Shown: positions 17,340-25,581 of the stretch, piece by piece | Position numbering within the stretch: position 1 is the first letter of the stretch | Layout: every line of letters begins with the position of its first letter | Source: Candidatus Rhodoferax mariagerensis | GTDB lineage: Bacteria > Pseudomonadota > Gammaproteobacteria > Burkholderiales > Burkholderiaceae_C | Length of the DNA: 64,000 bases | Reading direction: 5' to 3' | Assembly (NCBI GenBank): GCA_016719055.1 | Contig: JADKAW010000004.1 | Coordinates: forward strand, 62,001 to 126,000 | Position numbers and translations under genes: made by a program | Notes under the pieces: model-generated | Seen by the model: only the letters and a program-made list of their open reading frames with translations | Databases searched by the model: none | Told to the model about the DNA's origin: nothing

Positions 17340-18133
17340 GCGAGGGCCTTTTCTTGAGGGTCTTGGATTTGCGACAGGCCAGATGGAAGGACGTTGCTGC
17401 TTTGCCCAACATGCAGACCACATTCCTTGGCGGCTTCGTCTTCCCACCACCAGCGCCCAGCGCGAAAATCCTCACCGGCTGACACCGCCCGGGTGCAGGG
17501 TGCGCAGCCAATGCTGGGGTAAAACTGGTCGTGCAGCGGGTTGTAGTCAATCTTTTGCATGGCGATGAAATGCCAGACATCGCCCCAGGTCCAGTGGCTC
17601 AGCGGGTTGAACTTCACGCGTCGTGGGTCAGACCGGTCTATCAAGGGCACATCAGCCCGCGCACCCGACTGTTCGCGGCGCAGGCCGGTGATCCAGGCGT
17701 CCTTGCCATTCAGGGCGCGGCTCAAAGGCTCCATCTTGCGGATGTCGCAGCAGGCCTTGCGCAGGGTGATGCTTTGGTACATGGCGTCTTTGCCGTTTTT
17801 GGTCACAAACTGCACGACCGACGCAGGCACCGGGGTCAACACCTCAATCGGCGTGCGCGAACGGGTTTTGAGCCGCTCCAGCAAGGCCAGTGTTTCCGGG
17901 TGCAGCTGGCCGGTTTCCAACACAAAAATGCCGATGTCCAACTGCAAATCATGGATCAGGTGCACCAGCACCATGTCTTCGGCGCCCAGGCTGCAGGCCA
18001 AGGTGATGCGCGGCGCGGCTGACGCGTAGGGGGCGGCATAGTCCTGGGCAGCTTTTTCCAGCAGTTCGGCAGTTTCCTTGAGCTTGGCTGCAAAATTGCT
18101 TGACGGGCGGGCGTTCAGGTCGATGGCGCTCAT
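17336..18133 (-). CDS. cysH: Adenylylsulfate (APS/PAPS) reductase
   Basis: 265-residue PP-loop reductase converting activated sulfate to sulfite. LACSLGAEDMVL is the PP-loop region. KACCDIRK and IGCAPCTRAV supply the two cysteine pairs that ligate a [4Fe-4S] cluster, marking the APS-preferring type rather than the cluster-free E. coli PAPS type. The catalytic tail motif KECGLH is present. It overlaps both neighbours by 4 nt, so translation is coupled through the operon. Since cysN and cysD feed APS directly and no cysC is seen, an APS substrate makes sense. Confidence 0.95.
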   Translation of the reverse strand: MSAIDLNARPSSNFAAKLKETAELLEKAAQDYAAPYASAAPRITLACSLGAEDMVLVHLIHDLQLDIGIFVLETGQLHPETLALLERLKTRSRTPIEVLTPVPASVVQFVTKNGKDAMYQSITLRKACCDIRKMEPLSRALNGKDAWITGLRREQSGARADVPLIDRSDPRRVKFNPLSHWTWGDVWHFIAMQKIDYNPLHDQFYPSIGCAPCTRAVSAGEDFRAGRWWWEDEAAKECGLHVGQSSNVLPSGLSQIQDPQEKALA

Positions 18134-18543
18134 ACGTTGGCTCCTTGGGTGGTGTGGTTGCTGGCAAAAACTGGCCGCGGCTGCACGGCGTCGCCTTGGT
18201 AAAAGTGGTTGAAATAGCCCAGTTGTCGCTGGGCGCTGTCCAGGTTTTGGTCGGCACGCAGCACGGCGGTATCAAAGCCGCTACGTTGCATCAGTTGCAG
18301 CTGGTCAATGAGCACGTCGCCGGTGGCGCGCAGCTCGCCTTTGAAACCCAGCCGGCGGCGCAGCAGAAAAGCCTGGCTGTAAGCACGCCCGTCGGTGAAC
18401 TTGGGAAAGTTCAGGTCAATACGCGCGACGCCATTGAGCGCCAGAACGCGTGGGTCGGCATCGTTTGCCAGTTCAATAACATTATGGCCTGTAGCCCTTA
18501 TGTTGTCTGAGCTGAAAGCTATCAAATTTATAGTTTTCTTCAT
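18130..18543 (-). CDS. DUF934 family protein of the sulfite-reductase operon
   Basis: 137 residues of the DUF934 family, usually found beside cysI in proteobacteria and thought to assist sulfite reduction, with no defined reaction. Family features seen: RIDLNFPKFTDGRAYSQAFLLRRRLGF and the later GDVLIDQL. The first about 20 residues (KTINLIAF...RATGHNV) are encoded by a copy of the dispersed repeat, so the N-terminus is repeat-derived in the same way as that of cysN. It overlaps cysH by 4 nt and follows cysI by 24 nt. Confidence 0.9.
   Translation of the reverse strand: MKKTINLIAFSSDNIRATGHNVIELANDADPRVLALNGVARIDLNFPKFTDGRAYSQAFLLRRRLGFKGELRATGDVLIDQLQLMQRSGFDTAVLRADQNLDSAQRQLGYFNHFYQGDAVQPRPVFASNHTTQGANV
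18483..18537 (-). repeat. Dispersed 30-bp-core repeat, copy 5 (first codons of the DUF934 gene)
   Basis: Core at 18493-18522, read in sense as IAF...RAT, the same frame as the cysN copy. Confidence 0.85.
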
Positions 18544-18567
18544 GGTATCAAATCGTTTAAAAAAGGT

Positions 18568-20385
18568 TTAATCGACCAATGCGTCAGCGCTGGCCAGGTG
18601 CACATGCAGTACCCGACCGGCATCGGCCGTCTCGTGGCGCGCCGCGTGGGCGGCGGTCTGAAACGGACCCAACCCGACCCGGCGCACAGTGTTGATGAAG
18701 GTCTCGCCAGCCAGGCGCTGGGCGCGGTAGGCGTCGAGCAGCGCTTCCACCACGTCGGTCACCTCGCTGGCCGCAAACGATGGGCCAATCACCTTGCCCG
18801 GCACGGCGTTGCCCGACAGGGTGGAACCGTCCGAGCCGCCCAGCGACACCTGGTACCACTCGCGCCCGTCCTTATCGACGCCCAGAATGCCGATGTGCCC
18901 GCTGTGGTGATGCCCGCACGAGTTCATGCAGCCGCTGATGTGCAGGTCAATCTCGCCCAGGTCAAACAGCTCATCCAGATCCTGGTAGCGCTGGCTGATG
19001 GCCTCGGCAATCGGAATCGAGCGTGCATTAGCCAGCGCGCAAAAGTCACCACCCGGGCAGGCAATGATGTCGGTCAGAAGGCCGATATTGGCGCGGGCAA
19101 AACCGGCCTGGCGCGCGGCCAGCCACAGCGCTGGCAACCGGTTGGCCGGCACCCAGGGCAGCAGCAGGTTTTGCTCGTGGGTCACACGCAATTCACCGGC
19201 TGAAAACTCCTCAGCCAGGTCGGCTGCGCGGTCCATCTGCTGGGCTGAGGCATCACCGGGCGCATAGCCCAGGCGCTTGAAAGACAGGGTGACTGCGCGC
19301 AAGGTCGGGTTTTTGTGCGGCTTGACATTTTGTTTGAGCCAGCGCTGGTAGTCGGCACTAGCCCGCACGGTGGCTTGGCCTGCTATGTTTGGTGAAGCGG
19401 CCAGCGCTTTATGTATATGGGCTGGAGGCACAAAAGATGCATAAACCCGGTCCAGTTCCACCTGTGGAATGGTGTGCGGGGCACCATCGTGTGTCACGAT
19501 GTCCTGGTACTCGGCCTCGACCTCTTCGGTAAAGCGCGGGCCTTCGGCCTTGACCAGAATCTTGATGCGCGCCTTGTACAGGTTGTCACGCCGGCCCCAG
19601 CGGTTGTAAACCCGTACCACCGCTTCGAGGTAGTTCAGAATCTGGTGCCAGGGCAAAAACTCGCGGATGGTGCTGGCAATGATGGGGGTGCGGCCCATGC
19701 CACCACCCACCAGCACTTTGAAGCCGACTTGCCCGAAGGTGTTGTGGCGCAGGTGCAGGCCAATGTCGTGCCAGGCCACGGCCGCGCGGTCTTCGGCAGC
19801 GCCTGACACGGCGATCTTGAACTTGCGCGGCAGGTGGGCAAACTCGGGGTGCAGGCTGCTCCACTGGCGCATGATTTCGCAGTACGGGCGGGGGTCAATC
19901 AGCTCGTCGGCGGCAATGCCGGCCAGCGCGTCGGTGGTGATGTTGCGGATGCAGTTGCCACTGGTCTGGATGCCGTGCATGTCCACATCAGCGAGCAGGT
20001 CCATCACATCAGCGCTTTTGTGCAGGGGAATCCAGTTGAATTGCACGTTCTGGCGAGTGGAGAAATGGCCGTAACCAGTGGGCAGGTGCTGGGTGCCAAG
20101 TTCGGCCTGTTTCTGGGTGGCTGTGGCATAGACCCCGGCTGCGGGCTGATCGAACTCGCGGGCAATTCTGGCCAGGGCACGCAATTGCCGGCTGGCCAGC
20201 TCGCCATAGGGCACAGCCACGCGCAACATCGGGGCGTGGCGCTGCACGTACCAGCCGTTTTGCAGGCGCAGTGGGCGAAATTCGTCATCCTTTAAGTCGC
20301 CCTTGAGGTTGCGCTCCAACTGGTCGCGGTATTGGGCGGCACGCTGGCGGACAAAATGGCGGTCAAAGTCGGTGTATTGGTACAT
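18568..20385 (-). CDS. cysI: Assimilatory sulfite reductase hemoprotein (nitrite/sulfite reductase family)
   Basis: 605-residue siroheme and [4Fe-4S] enzyme reducing sulfite to sulfide by six electrons. The C-terminal cluster ligands are in CPGGDFC and ISGCMNSCGHH, the expected CX5C plus CX3C set. Ferredoxin-like half-domains are seen in NGWYVQRHAPMLRVAVPYG and again after SFKRLGYAPGD. No cysJ flavoprotein is adjacent, so electrons may come from ferredoxin; fdxA and an FNR lie about 4 kb downstream. A copy of the dispersed repeat encodes residues near VPPAHIHKALAAS in the middle of the protein, in frame. First gene of the sulfate operon. Confidence 0.95.
   Translation of the reverse strand: MYQYTDFDRHFVRQRAAQYRDQLERNLKGDLKDDEFRPLRLQNGWYVQRHAPMLRVAVPYGELASRQLRALARIAREFDQPAAGVYATATQKQAELGTQHLPTGYGHFSTRQNVQFNWIPLHKSADVMDLLADVDMHGIQTSGNCIRNITTDALAGIAADELIDPRPYCEIMRQWSSLHPEFAHLPRKFKIAVSGAAEDRAAVAWHDIGLHLRHNTFGQVGFKVLVGGGMGRTPIIASTIREFLPWHQILNYLEAVVRVYNRWGRRDNLYKARIKILVKAEGPRFTEEVEAEYQDIVTHDGAPHTIPQVELDRVYASFVPPAHIHKALAASPNIAGQATVRASADYQRWLKQNVKPHKNPTLRAVTLSFKRLGYAPGDASAQQMDRAADLAEEFSAGELRVTHEQNLLLPWVPANRLPALWLAARQAGFARANIGLLTDIIACPGGDFCALANARSIPIAEAISQRYQDLDELFDLGEIDLHISGCMNSCGHHHSGHIGILGVDKDGREWYQVSLGGSDGSTLSGNAVPGKVIGPSFAASEVTDVVEALLDAYRAQRLAGETFINTVRRVGLGPFQTAAHAARHETADAGRVLHVHLASADALVD
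19385..19435 (+). repeat. Dispersed 30-bp-core repeat, copy 6 (inside cysI, in frame)
   Basis: Core at 19394-19423, diverged (GAAGC for ATAGC, ATATGGGCT for ATAAGGGCT). It is antisense to cysI, and the gene reads it as PPAHI, the same frame as the gluQ copy. Confidence 0.65.
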
Positions 20386-20450
20386 GGCTTGTCACTTGGG
20401 GAAATAAAACGTGGGGAAATGAACGTTGGAAACAGTTGTGCCTTGAACCC

Positions 20451-20526
20451 GCGCAGTGGCTGGCATTGGCGGCCTCCTCATACTGGAGTACCAGAAATCG
20501 TCGGCCGCCAAAACCAGCCACTGCGC
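20451..20526. repeat. Stem-loop element A upstream of cysI
   Basis: Arms 20451-20474 and 20503-20526 match at 22 of 24 positions when inverted. The 28-nt loop contains GTACCAGAAATCGT. The same loop, on the other strand, recurs in element B, whose stem is unrelated. Confidence 0.88.
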
Positions 20527-20595
20527 TAGCGCTGGTGGCTTGGACCAGAAAAGCCTTGACACAAGGGTCTTCAAAAACCATGGCGTATCCACTGC

Positions 20596-20677
20596 CTCGC
20601 GGGGCAACCGGTATGGGTGGCCCACGATTTCTGGTACCCCAGCATGACGGGGCGGCCCATACCGGTTGCCCCGCGAG
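20596..20677. repeat. Stem-loop element B upstream of cysI
   Basis: Arms 20596-20623 and 20650-20677 match at about 26 of 28 positions, the outer 22 perfectly. The loop at 20624-20649 is the reverse complement of the element A loop with two differences over 24 bases. Elements A and B lie head to head in the 335-bp cysI-tauE gap, which has no other feature I can support. Confidence 0.88.
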
Positions 20678-20720
20678 ACATCCCCCAGACGTGCTAAAAG
20701 TGTGAACAGCGTCAACATCA

Positions 20721-21521
20721 TCACAGCGCAATCAATTTGAGGCCGGCATAAGCCAGCAAAACCGACAACAGCCCGCGAATCACCCGCTCGGGCACCCGGG
20801 TCATGAAGTGCGACCCCAGCCAGATGCCAGGCAGCGACCCGCCCAGCAGCAGGCACAGCATGGGCCAGTCCACCGAACCCAGCGATGCATGGCCAGCACC
20901 GGCCACCAGGGTCAGCGGCACGGCATAGGCAATGTCAGCGGCCACAATACGCGGCAAGGGCAGCAGCGGGTACAGCACCATCAGCACGGTGACGCCAATG
21001 GCACCAGCACCCACCGAGGTCAGCGACACCAGGGTGCCGATCAGCGCACCAAACAGCAGCGGCAGGCTCCAGTGACGCGCGGTGGTGGCACGTTGCTCCT
21101 GTCCCGTTGTGATGTGTAGCGGGGCCGCTTTGCCGCGCATGGCTTTGTACAGAGTGGCCGCCGCTGTCAGCAACAGGGCCACGCCAAGTGTGCTGGTCAT
21201 CAGGTGTTGCACCGCAACATCGGCCGGGCCCAGCGTTTTCAGCACCCACAGCGTGACCCCTGCCGCCGGAATGCTGCCGGCTGACAAATGCAGCACCACG
21301 CGCCAGTCCACCAGACCCGAGCGTGCCGTTTTCACGGTGCCACCAAGTTTGGTAAACGCGGCAAACAGCAGGTCGGTGCCAACTGCCATATAGGGCTTGA
21401 CGCCAAAGAAAAAGATCAGGATCGGCGTCATCAACGAGCCGCCGCCGACGCCGGTCAAACCGACCACGATGCCTACAAAAAAACCAGCGAAGATAAATGC
21501 GATGTCATACATGGGGCGCAC
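20721..21521 (-). CDS. TauE/SafE family sulfite (anion) exporter
   Basis: 266-residue inner-membrane protein with about eight hydrophobic segments and the TauE/SafE hallmark GLTGVGGGSLMTPIL near the N-terminus and a second repeat SLTSVGAGAIGVTVL in the middle. Members export sulfite, sulfoacetate or related organosulfur anions. It lies just upstream of the cysI operon in the same direction, which supports sulfite as the likely substrate (inference). An in-frame ATG at 21512 is an alternative start. The region upstream (21522-21693) is AT-rich and may carry its promoter. Confidence 0.9.
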   Translation of the reverse strand: MRPMYDIAFIFAGFFVGIVVGLTGVGGGSLMTPILIFFFGVKPYMAVGTDLLFAAFTKLGGTVKTARSGLVDWRVVLHLSAGSIPAAGVTLWVLKTLGPADVAVQHLMTSTLGVALLLTAAATLYKAMRGKAAPLHITTGQEQRATTARHWSLPLLFGALIGTLVSLTSVGAGAIGVTVLMVLYPLLPLPRIVAADIAYAVPLTLVAGAGHASLGSVDWPMLCLLLGGSLPGIWLGSHFMTRVPERVIRGLLSVLLAYAGLKLIAL

Positions 21522-21693
21522 TGTACCGACGATCTCTTAGATATCAAACTACATTATTTGAATTTGAATATAGTGAAATCAATATATAAAAAAGACCGAC
21601 AACGCGGATATGACCAGCACCGAGTGTTCGTCTCGCCAGGCCGCAACGACGATGGCGGCGTTGCCATGGGAGACATGCGCCAGGCGACCTTGA

Positions 21694-22677
21694 TCAGTCG
21701 GTGGCCTTGCCCTGTAACGACACCCACTCAGTCACCCAGGCAGCAAGCGCTGCGGGCACTGTGCCAGCGTGGGCAGTCAACCCCAGGACGCGCGCAGCCT
21801 GGTTCAGCGCCTGAATGGGTTCGTTGCTGTCCAGCGCCTTCGCACCGTTTTGTTTGCTGAGCTTTTCACCATTGGGCCCCAGCAGCAGGGGTGTGTGAAG
21901 GTAGCGCGGTGTGGGCATGCCGAGCGCGCGCTGCAGCAAAATTTGTCGTGGTGTGTTGTCGGCCAGGTCCTGGCCACGCACAATGTCGGTGACGCCTTGG
22001 CAGGCATCATCAACCACCACCGCCAGTTGGTAGGCAAAACAGCCGTCAGCCCGCTTCAAGACAAAGTCGCCAACGGTCTGCGTCACATCCTGCTGCTGCT
22101 CGCCCAAAGCCCGGTCGGTCCAGATCACCCGTGTGTCAGCTGAATGAATTGCTACTGAATAAGTAGCTGAAGGCGCACGTTCAATAAGGGCTAGAGGCCT
22201 ATTTTTTATATCAATGTCAGTTCTGAAGCGCCAGGCACGGGCCGGCCGGCCTTGCAAGCCGCTGCGGCAACTACCGGGGTAGACCAGCTCGCCATGACGG
22301 ATTCTGGGGTGGCCGGCCTGGCGCAGCGCCTGCTCGATGTCCTGGCGGCTGCAGCCGCACGGATAAGCCCAGCCACCTTGCACCAGCCGATCAAGCGCTT
22401 GCTGGTAGGCGGCGCTGCGCTGCGATTGGTAAAGCGGGGGCAGGTCGCTGTACAAGCTGCAGGCTGCCAGCTGCTGGAGGATGACCTGATCCAGGCCCGC
22501 CAGGCAGCGCGTGTTATCCACATCTTCAATGCGCACCAGCCATTGCCCGCCGTGCGCCCGCGCATCCAGCCAGCTGGCCAACGCTGCTACCAGTGAACCG
22601 GCATGCAACGGTCCGGTGGGCGAGGGCGCAAAGCGGCCAATGTAGCCCGACCCAAGGCCGGCAACCGGCGCTGTCAC
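21694..22677 (-). CDS. gluQ: Glutamyl-Q tRNA(Asp) synthetase with an inserted segment
   Basis: Truncated GluRS paralogue that attaches glutamate to queuosine in tRNA(Asp). GRFAPSPTGPLHAGSL is the HIGH-like region, the zinc-binding cysteines are in YPCGCS and YPGSC, and KLSKQNGAKAL is the KMSKS-like loop. I choose the GTG at 22677 because it overlaps the preceding stop (GTGA) and gives a normal start just before GSGYIGRFAPSPTG. A segment of about 25 residues between RAWRFR and RVIWTDRALGE is extra relative to the family as I know it and is encoded by a dispersed repeat in frame. Whether it disturbs activity cannot be seen. Confidence 0.93.
   Translation of the reverse strand: MTAPVAGLGSGYIGRFAPSPTGPLHAGSLVAALASWLDARAHGGQWLVRIEDVDNTRCLAGLDQVILQQLAACSLYSDLPPLYQSQRSAAYQQALDRLVQGGWAYPCGCSRQDIEQALRQAGHPRIRHGELVYPGSCRSGLQGRPARAWRFRTDIDIKNRPLALIERAPSATYSVAIHSADTRVIWTDRALGEQQQDVTQTVGDFVLKRADGCFAYQLAVVVDDACQGVTDIVRGQDLADNTPRQILLQRALGMPTPRYLHTPLLLGPNGEKLSKQNGAKALDSNEPIQALNQAARVLGLTAHAGTVPAALAAWVTEWVSLQGKATD
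22150..22206 (+). repeat. Dispersed 30-bp-core repeat, copy 7 (inside gluQ, in frame)
   Basis: Core at 22163-22192, with the flanking GAGGCC and T-rich tail also conserved. It is antisense to gluQ and translated as RPLALIERAPSAT. Confidence 0.88.
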
Positions 22678-23729
22678 ACCACCGCGAGTGCCAGTTCCAG
22701 CCCTGACACAAACGCGTCCTCCACCCGGTGGCCCAGACACCAGTCACCACACAGACCCAGACCTTTTTTGCCGTCCCACAGGAAGTTTTGTCCCAGCGGT
22801 GACAGTGTTTTGGCGTATAGCCAGCGCTGGCTGTCGACGTGCGCAGGCTCGGCGCGGATGCCGGTGACCTCGGTGAATGCCTTGATCAGCTTGGCCTCGG
22901 CGCGCGCCGGGTCGTCCTGCAGGTGCTCTTGCGACCAGGCTGGGCTGGCCTGGATGGTCCAGCGCTCAATCTGGCTGCGCCCGGGTTTGCTGGATTCGCG
23001 CGCGGCCCAGGCTATGCGGTGATGCGTGCTGCGCGCGGCATTCCACTGCGGCCCGAGTGTGGCCAGACCAGGCTGCATGGCCTGCGGAAAAGCCAGCATG
23101 AGTGTCCAGCAGGGCGCCACCTTGACCGCATCCAACTGCTTGACCCAGGGCGTGGCCAGCTTCGAGTTTTGTAGCAGGCTTTGCGCTTGCACCGGGGGGA
23201 TGGCAAGCAAAACACCATCAAAGCCAGAAAAAACATGGAGCGCGCCGTCGAGCGCTTCAGTACGCACCTGCCACTGCGTTGGGCTGACGGCATCAGGTTC
23301 GATGCGGGCCACGCGAGTTTGCAGCTCGATCCGGCTAGCGGCCTTCAGTGGTTCAGCCCAACCTGTCACCAGCGATTTCATACCCGGTACCGCCACCCAG
23401 TGGGCGTCATGTGAAGACAGCGCACTACCGGTGACGTGGCCCAACTCGTCGAGCACTTGCACGCTGTTGGCACTCCAGCGTTTGCACAGCTGAGGTGTGG
23501 CTTCCAGCGCCGTCACAAAACGCGGATCACGCGCGGTGAAATACTGGGCACCATGGTCAAACGAGCCAAAAGCACTGTCGCGGGTGGCCATGCGGCCAGC
23601 CACACCCCGACTCTTTTCGAACACCGTCACCTGGTGACCGGCCTGAACCAGGGTCCGGGCACAGGTGATTCCGGCCATGCCAGCGCCAATGATCGCAAGG
23701 TGTTTTAAAGGGCGGGGGGCTGCGCTCAT
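22674..23729 (-). CDS. FAD-dependent amine oxidase/renalase-like oxidoreductase
   Basis: 351 residues with an N-terminal Rossmann FAD site (IIGAGMAGITCARTLVQAGH), then EKSRGVAGRMATR and FDHGAQYFTARD, typical of small NAD(P)/FAD amine-oxidase-like proteins related to renalase. The C-terminal LGLCGDWCLG...VEDAFVSGLELA is the second FAD-contact motif. The ATG at 23729 is preferred over 23744 because GGAG lies 9 nt upstream. It overlaps gluQ by 4 nt. The substrate is not known for bacterial members of this group. Confidence 0.85.
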   Translation of the reverse strand: MSAAPRPLKHLAIIGAGMAGITCARTLVQAGHQVTVFEKSRGVAGRMATRDSAFGSFDHGAQYFTARDPRFVTALEATPQLCKRWSANSVQVLDELGHVTGSALSSHDAHWVAVPGMKSLVTGWAEPLKAASRIELQTRVARIEPDAVSPTQWQVRTEALDGALHVFSGFDGVLLAIPPVQAQSLLQNSKLATPWVKQLDAVKVAPCWTLMLAFPQAMQPGLATLGPQWNAARSTHHRIAWAARESSKPGRSQIERWTIQASPAWSQEHLQDDPARAEAKLIKAFTEVTGIRAEPAHVDSQRWLYAKTLSPLGQNFLWDGKKGLGLCGDWCLGHRVEDAFVSGLELALAVV

Positions 23730-23763
23730 TGAGAAGTTCTCCATTGTTTGAATGACACCGACT

Positions 23764-24702
23764 TTAACCGCCCCGGTGTCGCTCCAACAGTGCGCTGCGG
23801 GTAGCCGGGTTCTCCAGTGCTTTCAACCACCACTGCAAGGCGCGGCCCAGGCTGGTCTTGGGACCCTGACGCCAGGCGTAATTGACACGTACCACACGCG
23901 GCGGGCCCACCACACGTTTGACCACCAGCCGCCCGGTGTCAATAAAGTCGCGCGCCATGCATTCGGGCACCGAGCCACAGCCCAGCCCGCGCAAGTGCGC
24001 ATCAAGCTTGGCTTGCATGGTGGCCACGGTGAACACGTCCTGGCCACCCAGCAGGCCGATGGAGACACCGCGCCCACGGCTGATGGTGTCGGCCACGGCC
24101 ACCGCGCGGTGGGCGCGCATCTGCTCTTCGGTCAGCGGTTCAGCCGCGCTGGCCAACGGGTGGTGCGGTGCCACGGCGTAAACAAAGCGCACATCGCCCA
24201 GCGGCTGGGTGTGCAAGGCGGTGTTGTGAACCGCGTCGGCAATGCCCAGCGCCAGATCAGCCTGGCCACTGGTCAGGGCTTCGAGCGTGCCTGACAGGGT
24301 TTCGTCACGCAGACGGATGCGGGTGGGCGGGTTTTGCGCCAGAAAGTGCGCACACAGCTCCATCACCGTGGCTTTGGCAATGATGCTGTCAACCGCGATG
24401 GTGAATTGCGGCTCCCAGCCAGTGGCCACACGTTTGACCCGATTCGCCACCGCATCAATGTCCTCTAGCAGGCGTGAACCTTCGCGCAGCAGCTCGGTGC
24501 CGGCCTGGGTCATCTGGGCCTGGCGTGAGCTGCGATCAAACAGCAGCACGTCCAGCGCGTCTTCAATCTGGCGCACCCGGTAGGTCAGTGCGCTGGGCAC
24601 CATGCCCAGGCTGCGGGCGGCGGCGGCAAAGCTGCCGGTGGCCGCGATGGTTTGCAGCATGGACAGGGCGTCGGGTGTCAGGACATTGCGTGGTGTTTGC
24701 AT
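23764..24702 (-). CDS. LysR-family transcriptional regulator
   Basis: 312 residues. The N-terminal winged helix (about residues 9-67) contains GSFAAAARSLGMVPSALTYRV, the LysR recognition-helix region, followed by the linker helix and a periplasmic-binding-protein-like effector domain (QADLALGIAD, YAVAPHHPLA). It is divergent from a pirin and flavodoxin-like pair across 123 bp holding TTC-N-GAA-type repeats, so it probably controls those genes. The effector is unknown. Confidence 0.93.
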   Translation of the reverse strand: MQTPRNVLTPDALSMLQTIAATGSFAAAARSLGMVPSALTYRVRQIEDALDVLLFDRSSRQAQMTQAGTELLREGSRLLEDIDAVANRVKRVATGWEPQFTIAVDSIIAKATVMELCAHFLAQNPPTRIRLRDETLSGTLEALTSGQADLALGIADAVHNTALHTQPLGDVRFVYAVAPHHPLASAAEPLTEEQMRAHRAVAVADTISRGRGVSIGLLGGQDVFTVATMQAKLDAHLRGLGCGSVPECMARDFIDTGRLVVKRVVGPPRVVRVNYAWRQGPKTSLGRALQWWLKALENPATRSALLERHRGG

Positions 24703-24717
24703 GAAAGAATGTCTTAA

Positions 24718-24811
24718 GTTCGAACAATTTGAATGATGCCATCAAATCGGGCGGTCTTTGCGCAGGCCTGGCCGGGCTAAAGTTCTGTCATTGTTCAATC
24801 CGTTCAATTTG
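24718..24811. promoter_or_regulatory. Candidate LysR operator between lysR and pirin
   Basis: TTCGAACAATTTGAA (24719-24733) is a TTC/GAA dyad. ATTGTTCAATCCGTTCAA (24790-24807) contains a directly repeated GTTCAA. Both sit in the divergent promoter region, as expected for LysR-type control. No experiment supports binding; assignment is by position and motif shape only. Confidence 0.4.
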
Positions 24812-24825
24812 TCCCAGGAGCCCTT

Positions 24826-25527
24826 ATGTTGACCCTCAGACCTTCGCAAGCCCGCGGCTACGCCGACCACGGCTGGCTCAAATCGTTTCACAGTTTTTCG
24901 TTTGCCGACTACTTTGACGCCCAGCACATGGGCTGGGGCAATTTGCGGGTCATCAACGAAGACTGGATTGCGCCCGGCAAGGGCTTTGGCACACACGGCC
25001 ACCGCGACATGGAAATTGTCACCTACGTGCTGGCCGGTGCCCTGGCGCACAAGGACAGCATGGGCCATGTTGAAACCATTTTGCCTGGCGAGGTGCAGCG
25101 CATGAGTGCGGGCACGGGCGTGCGTCACAGTGAGTTCAACCACGCCCCCAGCGACACCACCCATCTGTTGCAGATCTGGATCACGCCCAATCTGCTGGGT
25201 GTTGCGCCCAGTTATGAGCAAAAAGTATTTGCCAATGCCGCCAAGCAGGGGCAACTGTGCCTAGTGGCGTCGCCAGATAGTGCGCAGGGATCAGTCAGCA
25301 TTCATGCCGATGCCCGTTTGTATGCCGGCCTGTTTGCCGCTGGCGAAACTGCCACCCTGGCCTTGCCGCCGGGGCGCAAGGCCTACGTGTTTCTGGTGCG
25401 TGGACAGCTGACGGTGAACGGCGCCGCCCTGAGTGGCGGGGACGCGGCCTTGCTGGCTGACGAGGCGTCGGTGACGCTGGCCGACGCTGCTGACGCCGAA
25501 GTGTTGCTGTTTGACCTGAGCGCCTGA
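24826..25527 (+). CDS. Pirin family protein
   Basis: 233-residue bicupin of the pirin/YhhW group. The N-terminal metal-binding cupin shows FGTHGHRDMEIVTYVLAG (two His), a conserved Glu in HVETILPGEVQ, and HSEFNH, the usual Fe ligands of YhhW-type proteins, some of which have quercetinase activity. The ATG at 24826 has AGGAG eight bases upstream. It is followed 54 nt later by a flavodoxin-fold oxidoreductase and faces a LysR gene, a common arrangement in Burkholderiales. The cellular substrate is not established. Confidence 0.93.
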   Translation: MLTLRPSQARGYADHGWLKSFHSFSFADYFDAQHMGWGNLRVINEDWIAPGKGFGTHGHRDMEIVTYVLAGALAHKDSMGHVETILPGEVQRMSAGTGVRHSEFNHAPSDTTHLLQIWITPNLLGVAPSYEQKVFANAAKQGQLCLVASPDSAQGSVSIHADARLYAGLFAAGETATLALPPGRKAYVFLVRGQLTVNGAALSGGDAALLADEASVTLADAADAEVLLFDLSA

Positions 25528-25581
25528 CCTCGCTTTTCCCTTTTTCTCACCCCTCGTTTTTCAACCCAAGGAGTTTTCACC

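Noticed and set aside
20386..20856. Open frames on both strands around the cysI-tauE gap
   Set aside because: They are generated by the two stem-loops and are not gene-like.
24440..24490. Another copy of the dispersed repeat in lysR
   Set aside because: Only a short CCTCTAGCAGGCG resemblance; spacing of the two blocks does not fit and the residues are normal for LysR.
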